A stretch of 64,000 bases of DNA, taken from NCBI RefSeq assembly GCF_003399635.1, contig NZ_NBXB01000011.1:124001-188000 (forward strand), read 5' to 3'. The DNA comes from Subtercola boreus (GTDB lineage: Bacteria; Actinomycetota; Actinomycetes; Actinomycetales; Microbacteriaceae). The notes beneath the pieces are model-generated. The model did no database searches. It had not been told where the DNA came from and worked only from the letters and a program-made list of their open reading frames with translations. A program made the translations under genes and the position numbers. Shown in pieces: positions 46,785 through 55,451 of the stretch. Every line of letters starts with the position of its first letter. The stretch's first letter is position 1.

Positions 46785-47941
46785 GAGCGAATCCCGTCGC
46801 CGAGGTCGGCACCCAGCAGGGCCGCTGCCGCCCTGGCCTGGAACACGGCCGTGTCGAGGTCGTCGCCCGTCACCGTGACGTGGCCGACCTTCCGGCCGGG
46901 CCGCGGCTCCTTGCCGTAGTTGTGGATCTTCGCCGACGGCTGGTCGGCGAGGGCGTGCGGGTACGCGTCTTCGAGCGTGCCGGTGACCGGCCCGCCGAGC
47001 ACGTTCACCATGACGGTGACCGGTGCGCGGGTGCTCGTGTCGCCGAGTGGCAGGTCGAGCACCGCGCGGAGGTGCTGCTCGAACTGGCTGGTGACGCTTC
47101 CGTCGATCGACCAGTGCCCACTGTTGTGGGGGCGCATCGCGAGTTCGTTCACCAGGAGCCGGTCATCCGTCGTCTCGAACAGCTCGACGGCGAGCACGCC
47201 GGTCACGCCGAGCTCGGTGGAGATGAGGGTGGCGATGGATGCGGCGCTCTCCACCACTCGCGCACTCGCGCCCGGTGCCGGGGCGAACACTTCGCTGCAG
47301 ACACCGCGGCGCTGCACCGTCTCGACGACAGGCCAGAGGGCGGTCTGCCCCGACGGGCGGCGCGCGACGAGCTGGGCGAGCTCGCGGCGGAAGTCGACGC
47401 GTTCCTCGGCGAGGAGCGCGCCCCCGCGGCCGTCTTCGCTCAGCGCGGTGAACCAGTCGGCGGCCTCGGCTGCATCAGCGACGAGGCGGACGCCCTTGCC
47501 GTCGTATCCACCGCGCGCCGTCTTGATGACGGCCTCGCCGCCGTGGTCGGCGATGAACTGGGCGAGTTCGTCTTCACTCCGCACCTCTGCCCAGTCGGGC
47601 ATCGGTACGCCGAGTTCGCCGAGGCGCCTGCGCATCTGGAGTTTGTCCTGCGCGAAGCGCAGCGCATCCGGGCCGGGCTGCACAGAATGGCCCGCTGCGA
47701 CGAGTTGTCTGAGAATCTGCTCAGGAACGTGCTCGTGGTCGAAAGTGACGACGTCGACGGACTCTGCGAACCGCAGAACGGTCGCAGCATCGCGGTAGTC
47801 GCCCACCTCCGTGGCCGCCAACCGGGCCGACGAGCCCTCTGTTTCCGCGAGAACGTCGAGTTCGAGGCCGAGATTCACCGCCGCCGGGATCATCATTCTG
47901 GCCAGCTGGCCCCCACCGATCACTCCTACGCGCACAGTCAC
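46781..47941 (-). CDS. purK: 5-(carboxyamino)imidazole ribonucleotide synthase
   Basis: ATP-grasp enzyme of purine synthesis that makes N5-CAIR from AIR and bicarbonate; PurE (52.5 kb) does the next step. VRVGVIGGGQLARMM at the N-terminus, TARGGYDGKGV (ATP loop), VNELAMRPHNSGHWSIDGS and HNYGKEPRPGRKVGHV are all family-typical. 386 residues. GTG 47941 lies 6 nt after TACAGT (47948-47953), so translation is probably leaderless; the upstream frame is open but crosses the promoter. Confidence 0.95.
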   Translation of the reverse strand: MTVRVGVIGGGQLARMMIPAAVNLGLELDVLAETEGSSARLAATEVGDYRDAATVLRFAESVDVVTFDHEHVPEQILRQLVAAGHSVQPGPDALRFAQDKLQMRRRLGELGVPMPDWAEVRSEDELAQFIADHGGEAVIKTARGGYDGKGVRLVADAAEAADWFTALSEDGRGGALLAEERVDFRRELAQLVARRPSGQTALWPVVETVQRRGVCSEVFAPAPGASARVVESAASIATLISTELGVTGVLAVELFETTDDRLLVNELAMRPHNSGHWSIDGSVTSQFEQHLRAVLDLPLGDTSTRAPVTVMVNVLGGPVTGTLEDAYPHALADQPSAKIHNYGKEPRPGRKVGHVTVTGDDLDTAVFQARAAAALLGADLGDGIRS

Positions 47942-48096
47942 CAGTCCACTGTACTGAAGCTGTGCACGTGGCGGGAGGTGACACAGAGTACCGGGTTTCC
48001 GAGAGGGCATCACCTATAGTTGTTAGCCAGAGACAATCATCGAAAAACAGCGGGCCGTTCGCATTCCTGACAGGGCGCCGCGGGAAAGCACACGGT

Positions 48097-48621
48097 TTGA
48101 ACGGGTTGAAAAGACTGGTCGAGCGCGCCTGGAGCGGCTTCCTCACCTACGCCGTCAAGTTCGGCGTCGTCGGTTTCGCCGGCTTCCTCATCGACGTAGG
48201 GCTCTTCAACCTGCTGTTCCTCGGGGCGTTCGGCACCGGCCACTTCTTCGCGACCGCGATCGGCGCGAAGCTCATCAGCACCTCTGTCGCCATCGTCTTC
48301 AACTGGATCGGCAACCGGTACTGGACCTTCCGCGAGAACCGTCGGAAGAACGTCGGACTGGAGCTTGTCGAGTACGCCCTCGTCTCGATCGGCGGTCTCA
48401 TCATCGCCGAAGCGTGCATCTGGTTCACTCACCATGTGCTCGGCCAGACGAGTGTGCTCGCCACCAACATCGCGGCGAACGTCGTGGGTCTCGCCCTCGG
48501 CACGGCCTTCCGTTTCGTGCTGTACCGCTACTGGGTGTATGGCGAACAACGGAGCGATGGCATGCAGAACCTGGCGGCGCTCGCCGCTGCCGAGCAGGAG
48601 AAGACCCTCGTCAACAGCTGA
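48097..48621 (+). CDS. GtrA-family membrane protein
   Basis: Four-helix membrane protein, often a flippase for polyprenyl-phosphate-linked sugars. Core: FLTYAVKFGVVGFAGFLIDVGLFNLLF, FNWIGNRYWTF (family signature) and FRFVLYRYWVYG at the end. TTG 48097 with GGGAAAG about 8 nt upstream gives 174 residues; another TTG is three codons on. A TATAGT -10 box at 48015-48020 implies a leader of about 70 nt. The stop codon lies in the first unit of a tandem repeat. Confidence 0.82.
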   Translation: MNGLKRLVERAWSGFLTYAVKFGVVGFAGFLIDVGLFNLLFLGAFGTGHFFATAIGAKLISTSVAIVFNWIGNRYWTFRENRRKNVGLELVEYALVSIGGLIIAEACIWFTHHVLGQTSVLATNIAANVVGLALGTAFRFVLYRYWVYGEQRSDGMQNLAALAAAEQEKTLVNS

Positions 48622-48678
48622 GCCGTCGTAGCTGAGCCGTCGTAGCTCAGCAGTCATAGCTCAGCAGTCGTAGCTCAG
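48616..48678. repeat. 14-bp tandem repeat, about 4.5 units, between converging genes
   Basis: Units start at 48616, 48630, 48644 and 48658 (AGCTGAGCCGTCGT twice, then AGCTCAGCAGTC(A/G)T twice) with a partial fifth. The first two units carry GCTGAG and the later ones CTCAGC, so the array can fold back on itself. The first unit contains the gtrA stop codon. It is not a CRISPR (no spacers). Confidence 0.9.
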
Positions 48679-48688
48679 TCGCTGCCCC

Positions 48689-49264
48689 TCAGCCGAGCCC
48701 GTGGGCGTCGTCGCCGAGTTCGGTGAGCGCGCGAGCGACCAGGGCGGCGTCGGGCAGGTCGAGTGCGACCAGTGGATGTTCGGACCCTGAGTGGATCGTC
48801 ACATCCCCCGACCGGAACAGAGCCTGCAGTCCGTGCCGGCGTACCGTGACATCGTGCCCGCGGAGCAGCGAGACCTCCTGCCGTTCGCGTGCCAGGAGCC
48901 CATGTACCCTGATCACCCGCCTCGTGGTGACAGTGGTGCGCCCGGTGAGCCAGCGGAGAGTCGGCAGCAGCCAGAAGAGCAGCGCCAGCAGGATCGCCGC
49001 CCCAAGCGCTCCGAGGTTCTGCCACTCCTCGGAGAAACGGCCGAGGAAGTAGCCGCACGCCCCCGCGAGGGCGATAAGTGCGAGTGACGGCCAGAACAGA
49101 GCCCTGCCGTGCCTGCGGTACCTCGCAACAACCCGTTCGGGCGGAGGCTCTGGGCGCAGCACCGCCGTGAAGTCGGCTGGAGGCTCCGCCTGCCACCGGT
49201 CTTCCGGCCATGAGGGCTGCGGGGGTTCCAGCCCTGCCGAGCCTGGCGGTTCCTTCCGGCGCAC
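48689..49264 (-). CDS. PH domain-containing membrane protein (bPH2/DUF304)
   Basis: 191 residues: a Pro/Glu-rich N-terminus, two hydrophobic segments in the middle (ALFWPSLALIALAGACGYFL and LGALGAAILLALLFWLLP), then a bacterial PH-like beta domain with TTVTTRRVIRVHGLLARERQEVSLLRGHDVTVRR. The gene follows birA by 5 bp. In mycobacteria a similar protein lies between gtrA and birA, as here. Function unknown. GTG 49264 is the first start after the birA stop. Confidence 0.78.
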   Translation of the reverse strand: MRRKEPPGSAGLEPPQPSWPEDRWQAEPPADFTAVLRPEPPPERVVARYRRHGRALFWPSLALIALAGACGYFLGRFSEEWQNLGALGAAILLALLFWLLPTLRWLTGRTTVTTRRVIRVHGLLARERQEVSLLRGHDVTVRRHGLQALFRSGDVTIHSGSEHPLVALDLPDAALVARALTELGDDAHGLG

Positions 49265-49269
49265 GGGGG

Positions 49270-50133
49270 TCAGTACCTCAGGTGGGTCACGTCGCCGGCG
49301 GAGACGACGAGGTCGCCGGATCCGTCGTCGCGCTTCACGATGAGGCGTCCGTTGACGTCGAGGGCGGTGGCGAGGCCGGTCTCGAAGACGCTGCCCGGGA
49401 GTTCGACCCGCACGGGCTGGCCGAGGGTGCCGCAGCGCGAGGCGACCACTGCGCCGATACCGCTGCCCGCAGCATCCCCGTTCGCGGCGGTGAGGGAACG
49501 GTAGAGGCGGATCAGCTCCGCGAGATAGGCCGACATCAAGTCGTCGCCCGTGAAGGCCGTCGTCGAGGCCCCGGCACCGATTCCCGCGGCGAGAGCGATC
49601 GAGGTCGCGGTGGGCACGGGCAGTTGCTCCTCCGTGAGAAAGAGGTTGACCCCCGCGCCGACAACCACGCCCGCGGCCCCCGGCAGCAGCTCCGACAGCA
49701 CACCGCACACCTTCCGACCGTCGATGAGCACGTCGTTCGGCCACTTGACGACCGCGCGCGGGCCATCCACCACCGCGGCTCCCGCGCCGGCGCTCACCCC
49801 CGCGCGCGCCAGCAGGAGGTTCACGGCGCGGGCCATGGCGGCGCCGCCGAGGAGCGGAATCCAACCGAGCGATGACGGAGGCAGTGAACCCCCGGAGGCC
49901 AGCTCGGGGCGGAGCAGCACCGAGATCGCGAGGGACGTGCCGGGCGGGGCCGTCCACACGCGGCCAAGCCGCCCGCGACCCTCGGTCTGGTTGTCGGTGA
50001 CGACCACGGAGAGGTCGGGGTAGGCCCTGGCATCCGCACCGCCCGCAGCGGCGACCAGCACCGAATTGGTCGAGCCAGCCTCGGCCAGCCAGTCGAGGCG
50101 GGGGACCAGCGCGCGACTGAGGGGAGCATCCAT
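49270..50133 (-). CDS. birA: Biotin-[acetyl-CoA-carboxylase] ligase
   Basis: Attaches biotin to the BCCP lysine of the carboxylase alpha subunit. 287 residues, no N-terminal DNA-binding domain. Motifs: WLAEAGSTNSVL, TEGRGRLGRVW (biotinyl-AMP loop, here GRGRLGR), VVKWPNDVLIDGRKVCGVL and VVVGAGVNLFL. ATG 50133 follows TAGGGT by 6 nt. Divergent from accD5, whose enzyme complex it serves. Confidence 0.93.
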   Translation of the reverse strand: MDAPLSRALVPRLDWLAEAGSTNSVLVAAAGGADARAYPDLSVVVTDNQTEGRGRLGRVWTAPPGTSLAISVLLRPELASGGSLPPSSLGWIPLLGGAAMARAVNLLLARAGVSAGAGAAVVDGPRAVVKWPNDVLIDGRKVCGVLSELLPGAAGVVVGAGVNLFLTEEQLPVPTATSIALAAGIGAGASTTAFTGDDLMSAYLAELIRLYRSLTAANGDAAGSGIGAVVASRCGTLGQPVRVELPGSVFETGLATALDVNGRLIVKRDDGSGDLVVSAGDVTHLRY

Positions 50134-50242
50134 ACTTCGACCCTAGGGCGCTCGGGGCAGGGAAACCTCTGGCAACACCGGGAGAATATGGAGGAATTCG
50201 TCAACGGCTCGCCCAAAGCGTTGGCCGGTAGAGTGAACTTCT

Positions 50243-51844
50243 GTGAGTGATGAAACAACTTCAGGGCCCGACATGTACACCACTGCCGGCAAACTGGTCG
50301 ACCTCAAGAACCGCTACCACGAGGCCGTGACGCAGTCTGGCGAGGCCGCCATTGCCAAACAGCATGCCAAAGGCAAGAAGACGGCGCGCGAGCGGATCGA
50401 ACAGTTGCTCGACCACGGTTCGTTCGTCGAGCTCGACGAGTTCGTGCGCCACCGTACGCACGCCTTCGGTATGGAGAAGAAACGCCCCTACGGTGACGCC
50501 GTCGTCACCGGCACCGGCACGATCCACGGCCGGCAGGTCGCCGTCTACGCACAGGACTTCACCATCTTCGGCGGGTCGCTCGGCGAGGTCGCCGGCGAGA
50601 AGATCATCAAGGTGATGGATCTCGCGCTGAAGACCGGTGTGCCGATCATCGGGATGCTCGACTCGGGTGGCGCGCGCATCCAGGAGGGTGTCGTGGCGCT
50701 CGGCAAGTACGGCGAGATCTTCCGGCGCAACACCCAGGCATCGGGCGTCATCCCGCAGATCTCGATCATCATGGGCCCGGCCGCGGGCGGCGCCGTGTAC
50801 TCGCCCGCCCTCACCGACTTCGTGATCATGGTCGACAAGACCAGCCAGATGTTCGTCACCGGCCCCGACGTGATCAAGACCGTCACCGGCGAGGACGTCG
50901 GCATGGAGGAGCTCGGCGGCGCCCTGACGCACAACACCATCTCGGGCGTCTCGCACTACCTCGCGAGCGACGAGGACGACGCGCTCGACTACGTGCGCAC
51001 GCTGCTCGGATTCCTGCCCGACAACAACCTGGCCGAGCTGCCGGTGTACGAGCACCTCGCGGAGCTCGAGATCACGGATGCCGACCACAAGCTGAACACG
51101 ATCATCCCGGACAGCCCGAACCAGCCGTACGACATGCACACGATCATCGAGCACATCGTCGACAACGCGGACTTCCTCGAGGTTCAGCCGCTGTATGCGC
51201 CGAACATCCTGATCGGGTTCGCCCGGGTCGAGGGCCGCTCGGTTGGCATCATCGCGAACCAGCCGAACGCGATGGCGGGCACACTGAACATCGAGGCCGG
51301 CGAGAAGGCGGCCCGGTTCGTGCGCTTCTGCGACGCGTTCTCGATCCCGATCGTGACGCTGGTAGACGTTCCCGGATACCTCCCCGGAACCGACCAGGAG
51401 TGGACGGGCGTCATCCGCCGCGGCGCGAAGCTGCTCTACGCCTACGCCGAGGCGACCGTGCCGCTGATCACCGTGATCGTGCGGAAGGCGTACGGCGGGG
51501 CCTACATCGTGATGGGCTCGAAGCAGCTCGGCGCCGACCTCAACCTCGCCTGGCCCACGGCCGAGATCGCCGTGATGGGCGGGCAGGGTGCGGTGAACAT
51601 CCTGTACCGCGGTGAGATCAAGCGTGCCGAGGATGCGGGCGAGGATGTCGCGGCGGTGCGAACCAAGCTCGCGAACGAGTACACCTACAACGTGGCATCG
51701 CCGTTCCTGGCGGCGGAGCGCGGCGAGCTCGACGGCGTGATCGAGCCTGCGGCCACCCGGGTCGCGATCGTGAAGGGCCTGCGGGCGCTCCGCACGAAGC
51801 GGGCGTCGCTGCCGGCGAAGAAGCACGGCAACATCCCGCTGTAA
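50243..51844 (+). CDS. accD5: Acyl-CoA carboxylase beta subunit (AccD5/PccB type carboxyltransferase)
   Basis: Transfers carboxyl from biotin to acyl-CoA (probably propionyl- and/or acetyl-CoA). 533 residues; two crotonase-like halves with oxyanion-hole loops [15 protein letters not shown] and, later, [28 protein letters not shown] and [13 protein letters not shown]. Ends KKHGNIPL as typical for the family. GTG 50243 is 8 nt after TAGAGT. Divergent from birA. Confidence 0.95.
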   Translation: MSDETTSGPDMYTTAGKLVDLKNRYHEAVTQSGEAAIAKQHAKGKKTARERIEQLLDHGSFVELDEFVRHRTHAFGMEKKRPYGDAVVTGTGTIHGRQVAVYAQDFTIFGGSLGEVAGEKIIKVMDLALKTGVPIIGMLDSGGARIQEGVVALGKYGEIFRRNTQASGVIPQISIIMGPAAGGAVYSPALTDFVIMVDKTSQMFVTGPDVIKTVTGEDVGMEELGGALTHNTISGVSHYLASDEDDALDYVRTLLGFLPDNNLAELPVYEHLAELEITDADHKLNTIIPDSPNQPYDMHTIIEHIVDNADFLEVQPLYAPNILIGFARVEGRSVGIIANQPNAMAGTLNIEAGEKAARFVRFCDAFSIPIVTLVDVPGYLPGTDQEWTGVIRRGAKLLYAYAEATVPLITVIVRKAYGGAYIVMGSKQLGADLNLAWPTAEIAVMGGQGAVNILYRGEIKRAEDAGEDVAAVRTKLANEYTYNVASPFLAAERGELDGVIEPAATRVAIVKGLRALRTKRASLPAKKHGNIPL

Positions 51845-51873
51845 CGGTTGCCGCAGGCGACAGGAGTCTCAGC

Positions 51874-52431
51874 ATGACGTTCCAGGCGTACATCGACACG
51901 ATCCGGGAGAAGACGGGCAAGGGTCCTGACGACTTCGTGGCCGAGGCCCGCGCGAAGGGGCTGCTCGACCCGTTCGCGAAGGCCAATGTCGTGCAGGCGT
52001 GGCTGGCCGAGGACTACGGGCTCGGCCCCGGCCACGGCATGGCGATCTACTCGGTGCTGCGGGATTCGCTGGCTCCCCGCCCGAGTGGCGACGAGCGTCT
52101 GGAAAAGGTCTTTGCGGGCACCAAGGCGCACTGGCGGCCGGTGTTCGACGCACTGGTCGCCCGGCTCGAAACGAGCGGGGCCCAGACATCCACGGCTGCG
52201 ACCGACACGTATGTGAGCCTGTTGCGCGGCACGAAGAAGTTCGCTGTCGCCCAGTTCACGGCCCGCCGGTTCGATCTCGGGTTGAAGCTGAAGGGCGAGG
52301 AGGCGGGCGGCCGGTTCGAGGCATCCGGCTCGTGGAACTCGATGGTGACCCTGCGGGTGCGGCTCGCCTGCGCCGCAGAGCTCGACGACGAGGTCTTCGC
52401 GGCGCTCCGCCGCGCCTACGATGCGGCCTGA
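51874..52431 (+). CDS. DUF4287 / DUF5655 domain protein
   Basis: 185 residues. The N-terminal part MTFQAYIDTIREKTGKGPDDFVAEARAKGLL with GLGPGHGMAIYSVLR is the DUF4287 pattern; residues about 75-185 (WRPVFDALVARLE...LLRGTKKFAVAQFTARRFDLGLKL) fit DUF5655. The gene starts 29 bp after accD5 and is probably co-transcribed. Function unknown; the second part is in a family linked to nucleic-acid or small-molecule binding only by prediction. Confidence 0.8.
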   Translation: MTFQAYIDTIREKTGKGPDDFVAEARAKGLLDPFAKANVVQAWLAEDYGLGPGHGMAIYSVLRDSLAPRPSGDERLEKVFAGTKAHWRPVFDALVARLETSGAQTSTAATDTYVSLLRGTKKFAVAQFTARRFDLGLKLKGEEAGGRFEASGSWNSMVTLRVRLACAAELDDEVFAALRRAYDAA

Positions 52432-52515
52432 GCGCACGGGATCGGCCCGGTGGCGGCCCTGGGGGCGCGGTGGCGGCGGTGGGGCGCTGCCGGCGCGGCT
52501 CGGTAGGCTGGGAGC

Positions 52516-53037
52516 ATGAGCAGTGAACAGCCCGTCGTCGGCGTCGTCATGGGGTCGGACTCCGACTTCTCGGTCATGGAAGGCGCCGTCGCCGTGCTGA
52601 AGGAGTTCGGCATCGCGCACGAGGTGCAGGTGGTCTCGGCCCACCGCACGCCCGAGAAGATGATCGACTACGGACGCACGGCGCGGGTGCGCGGGCTTCG
52701 GGTGATCATCGCCGGAGCCGGGGGCGCGGCGCACCTGCCCGGCATGCTCGCGGCCGTCACGACCCTGCCCGTGATCGGCGTGCCGGTGCCGCTGGCGCGG
52801 CTCGACGGAATGGATTCGCTGCTCTCGATCGTGCAGATGCCCGCCGGCATCCCCGTCGCCACAGTGTCGATCGGCGGGGCCACGAACGCGGGCCTCCTCG
52901 CGGTGCAGATCCTCGCGGCCGTCCCGTCGAGCGCGTCCGGCGGAGCCGCAACCCTCGTCGAGCGCCTCGACGCCTACCGCGCCACCCTCACGGCCACCGT
53001 CGAGCAGAAGAACGCCGCCCTCCAGTCCCGCCTGTAG
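52516..53037 (+). CDS. purE: N5-carboxyaminoimidazole ribonucleotide mutase
   Basis: Rearranges N5-CAIR to CAIR. 173 residues, with the class I PurE signature [25 protein letters not shown] and [29 protein letters not shown] 52516 lies 6 nt after TAGGCT (52504-52509). Completes with purK the same pair of reactions, but in a separate transcript. Confidence 0.95.
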   Translation: MSSEQPVVGVVMGSDSDFSVMEGAVAVLKEFGIAHEVQVVSAHRTPEKMIDYGRTARVRGLRVIIAGAGGAAHLPGMLAAVTTLPVIGVPVPLARLDGMDSLLSIVQMPAGIPVATVSIGGATNAGLLAVQILAAVPSSASGGAATLVERLDAYRATLTATVEQKNAALQSRL

Positions 53038-53086
53038 CCTCGCGCCGGACGCCTCCGCCCTCACTCCGCTACGCCTCAGCTCACGT

Positions 53087-53128
53087 TTGTCGCTTCCGCG
53101 CCTGCGCGCGCACGCGCGGAAGCGACAA
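53087..53128. repeat. Perfect 14-bp palindrome after purE with a dispersed 15-mer
   Basis: TTGTCGCTTCCGCG (53087-53100) pairs perfectly with CGCGGAAGCGACAA (53115-53128) around a GC-rich 14-nt loop. 53114-53128 is identical to 4553-4567, and the terminal words recur at 5558-5565 and 5579-5586. Lies in the convergent gap between purE and the next glycosyltransferase. Confidence 0.85.
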
Positions 53129-53216
53129 TCGACAGCGAGAACGACAGCCCCCCGCGGACCCGCTGCCCTCGGCCGGCACCGCGCTCCAGTCCCGCCCCCT
53201 CACCCACCCCGCATCG

Positions 53217-53277
53217 ATCGACTCGGGAGTTTCCGTCGCTCCGGGCGCCGGATGGCGACTGCAACTCCCCAGTCGAT
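53217..53277. repeat. Long palindrome in the same convergent gap (23-nt arms, 20 paired)
   Basis: Arms 53217-53239 and 53255-53277 match at 20 of 23 positions around a 15-nt loop. Unrelated in arm sequence to the palindrome 90 bp upstream. It is on the side of the minus-strand gene, so the two hairpins may each stop one of the converging transcripts. Confidence 0.75.
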
Positions 53278-53322
53278 GACGTGAACGGGGCCGGGCAGAG
53301 CCGGGCGAGAGAGAGGAGCCGG

Positions 53323-54462
53323 TCAGAGGTCGGCGTGCAGCTGCCAGACCTTCTCGGCGGAGTCGCGCCAGCTGTAGGCGCGGGCGCGGTCGAGTCCGAC
53401 GATGCGGAGGCGCCGGGCGAGGGCGTCGTCGGTCACCACGCGGCTGATCGCCTCGGCAAGGCGGGCAGGGAGGCCCGCCGCGTCATCCCGTGGCACGACG
53501 ATGCTCGCGTCGTCGGCGACCTCGAGCAGGGCGGGCACGTCGGTGTGGATGACCGGGGTGCCGAAGTGCAGCGCCTCGATGATCGGCAGGCCGAAGCCCT
53601 CAGCCATGCTCGGGTACACGAAGACCGTGGCCCGCGAGATGACGAGTGCGAGGTCTTCGTCGCTCACGAAGCCGAGGATGTGCAACCGGTTCGCGGCCAG
53701 CCCCGCCGAGGCGGCGACGGCTTCGACATCCAGGTCGCCCCAGCCCTTCGGGCCCGCAATCACGAGCGGCAGATCCGGAGCGTCGTCCCTGGCGAGGGCC
53801 GCGATGAGGGAGGCGAGGCCCTTCCGCGGCTCGAGGGTGCCAACTGCCAGCACGTAGGAGTCGGGCAGTCCGAGGGCTGCCGCATGGGCATCCGCGTCGG
53901 CCGGCACGCGCAGGGAAGAACTCACGGCACCGCCGATGACCCGCACGCGCTCGCCGAAGTTCACGTAGCGGGCGAGTTCCTGGGCGACGGCGTGGGTGGG
54001 CACGACGACCGCGTCGGCGTACTTGCGCGCGCGCTTCGCCATCGCCTTGTGCCAGGCCACGCCATGGGAGGTGAGGGTCTGCGGATGCGTCCACGGAACC
54101 ACATCGTGGATCGTGACGGCGATCTGGTCGCCGGGCTGGTGCAGTTGATCGTGTTTGGTGAGCGGGGCGAGCAGGGAGGTCGCGTGCACCATGCCGCGAC
54201 TCTGGCCGGTGAGCATGCCGTGCTGCCAGGCCGCGGAGAGCTCGCGACGGCCGAGCGAGGTGCGCGTGACACCCGTGAGACCGGGCAAACGGGTCTTCAG
54301 CTCGTCGACCGAGGCGGGTGGATGCGCGGCTACGATGGCCTCGACGAAGCAGTCCCTCGGTGCCGTCGTGATGAGTTCCCGGGTGAGCTCTTCGGTGTAG
54401 CGGCCGATGCCACCGGGAACGGGGCTCAGGATCTGGTCGACGACGACCCGAAGCGTTGCCAT
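53323..54462 (-). CDS. GT4-family glycosyltransferase (rhamnan/polysaccharide assembly)
   Basis: 379 residues with the GT-B fold. SPVPGGIGRYTEEL at the N-terminus, VTIHDVVPWTHPQTLTSHG, and the C-terminal sugar-nucleotide site VLAVGTLEPRKGLASLI and VYPSMAEGFGLPIIEALHFGTPV. That N-terminal pattern is seen in transferases of rhamnose- or mannose-containing polymers; donor not known. ATG 54462 lies within the end of rfbD (37-bp overlap), so it is the third gene of rfbB-rfbD-GT. Confidence 0.85.
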   Translation of the reverse strand: MATLRVVVDQILSPVPGGIGRYTEELTRELITTAPRDCFVEAIVAAHPPASVDELKTRLPGLTGVTRTSLGRRELSAAWQHGMLTGQSRGMVHATSLLAPLTKHDQLHQPGDQIAVTIHDVVPWTHPQTLTSHGVAWHKAMAKRARKYADAVVVPTHAVAQELARYVNFGERVRVIGGAVSSSLRVPADADAHAAALGLPDSYVLAVGTLEPRKGLASLIAALARDDAPDLPLVIAGPKGWGDLDVEAVAASAGLAANRLHILGFVSDEDLALVISRATVFVYPSMAEGFGLPIIEALHFGTPVIHTDVPALLEVADDASIVVPRDDAAGLPARLAEAISRVVTDDALARRLRIVGLDRARAYSWRDSAEKVWQLHADL

Positions 54463-55451
54463 GTGTCTCCAAAAGTTCCCGAAACCGCTGCAGCGTGCAG
54501 CGCCTCACCCCAACTCCGCATGGGTTCGATCCCCGCTCGGGACCACGCGTCGTGCCCGAGTACGGAATACGCGGGCCGCGGGGCGGGGCGAACAAACTGC
54601 GAACTGTCTGTCGGCTGAACCTTATCAGGGTCGATTCCGAGTTCCCCGAACAGAGCCTGTGTGAAAGCGAACCACGATGTCTCGCCGGAGTTCGTGGCGT
54701 GGTATATGCCCGGTTCGGCATGGGAACGCACCCCGGACTGCGCAGCGTCTGCGAGGCGAAGCAGGTGGGCTGCGACATCCACCGTCCAGGTCGGCTGGCC
54801 GAACTGGTCTGTCACCACGCTCACCGTGTCGCGCCCGGCGATCAGCTTCAGCATTGTCTTCGGGAAGTTCGAGCCGCTGCTGCCGTAGAGCCACGCCGTG
54901 CGCACCACGTAGCCGCCCGACGGATGCTCGTGGAGCACCCTCCGCTCGCCTTCGGCCTTGGTGCGACCGTACGCCGAGAGCGGGCTGTAGGGAGCGTCTT
55001 CCGGGTAGGGCGAGGTGGCCGACCCGTCGAATACGTAGTCGGTCGACACGTGGATGATCGTGGCTCCGCTCGCGCGGGCTGCAGCGGCGGCGTTGCCGGC
55101 GCCGATCGCGTTGACGTCGAACGCCTCGTGCTCGAACTCCTCCGCGTCGTCTACCCTGGTGTACGCGGCCAGGTTGAACACCACATCGTGGCCGGCCACC
55201 GCGCGGAGCACGGCGACGGCGTCGGTCACATCGAGATCGGCGCGACCGAGCGCTGTCACGTCGGCCCCGCGAGCGGCGAGCGCGGCCTGCAGGTCGAGGC
55301 CGAGCATCCCGCTCGCCCCGGTGATGAGGTAGCGCGGCCCAGCGGGGGCCGGCGCGGCTGCCGGTGCGGTTGCCGACGCGGCTGCGGTTGCGGTTGCCGA
55401 CGCGGCTGCTGCTGCCGCTGCGGTTGCGGCTTCCGGCGCGGTCCCGCTCAT
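54426..55451 (-). CDS. rfbD: dTDP-4-dehydrorhamnose reductase with an Ala-rich N-terminal extension
   Basis: Last step of dTDP-L-rhamnose synthesis. The reductase starts at YLITGASGMLGLDLQ; HVSTDYVFDG, YGRTKAEGE (catalytic Tyr/Lys) and RTAWLYGSSGSNF follow. The first about 38 residues are an Ala/Thr/Pro repeat coded by a near-perfect hexamer/24-bp repeat (55365-55385 duplicated at 55389-55409). ATG 55451 overlaps the rfbB stop (ATGA). 341 residues in total versus about 290-300 usual, the excess being this extension. Confidence 0.92.
   Translation of the reverse strand: MSGTAPEAATAAAAAAASATATAAASATAPAAAPAPAGPRYLITGASGMLGLDLQAALAARGADVTALGRADLDVTDAVAVLRAVAGHDVVFNLAAYTRVDDAEEFEHEAFDVNAIGAGNAAAAARASGATIIHVSTDYVFDGSATSPYPEDAPYSPLSAYGRTKAEGERRVLHEHPSGGYVVRTAWLYGSSGSNFPKTMLKLIAGRDTVSVVTDQFGQPTWTVDVAAHLLRLADAAQSGVRSHAEPGIYHATNSGETSWFAFTQALFGELGIDPDKVQPTDSSQFVRPAPRPAYSVLGHDAWSRAGIEPMRSWGEALHAAAVSGTFGDTWQRFGSSSTRS
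55365..55409. repeat. 24-bp-period direct repeat in the 5' end of rfbD
   Basis: A 21-bp word starting TGCGGTTGCCGACG is exact at 55365-55385 and 55389-55409, within a longer GCGGTTGCG-like array. It encodes the Ala-rich leader of RfbD and is prone to slippage in steps that keep the frame. Confidence 0.85.

Noticed and set aside
46505-48019. Plus-strand frame of about 500 codons opposite accE and purK
   Set aside because: PurK motifs and the coupled accE start are on the minus strand; the plus frame is compositionally a shadow, although its short beginning at 46480 is reported separately.
48616-48678. CRISPR-like repeat array
   Set aside because: The 14-bp units are directly adjacent with no spacers and no cas genes are near; it is a simple tandem repeat.
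50261-51826. Minus-strand frame of over 500 codons opposite accD5
   Set aside because: accD5 is full length with intact carboxyltransferase motifs; the opposite frame encodes Arg/His/Val-rich sequence with no domain.
54522-54534. GGGTTCGATCCCC, resembling a tRNA T-arm
   Set aside because: It encodes conserved C-terminal residues of RfbD (GIEPMRSWGEAL), and no acceptor, D or anticodon stems can be built around it.
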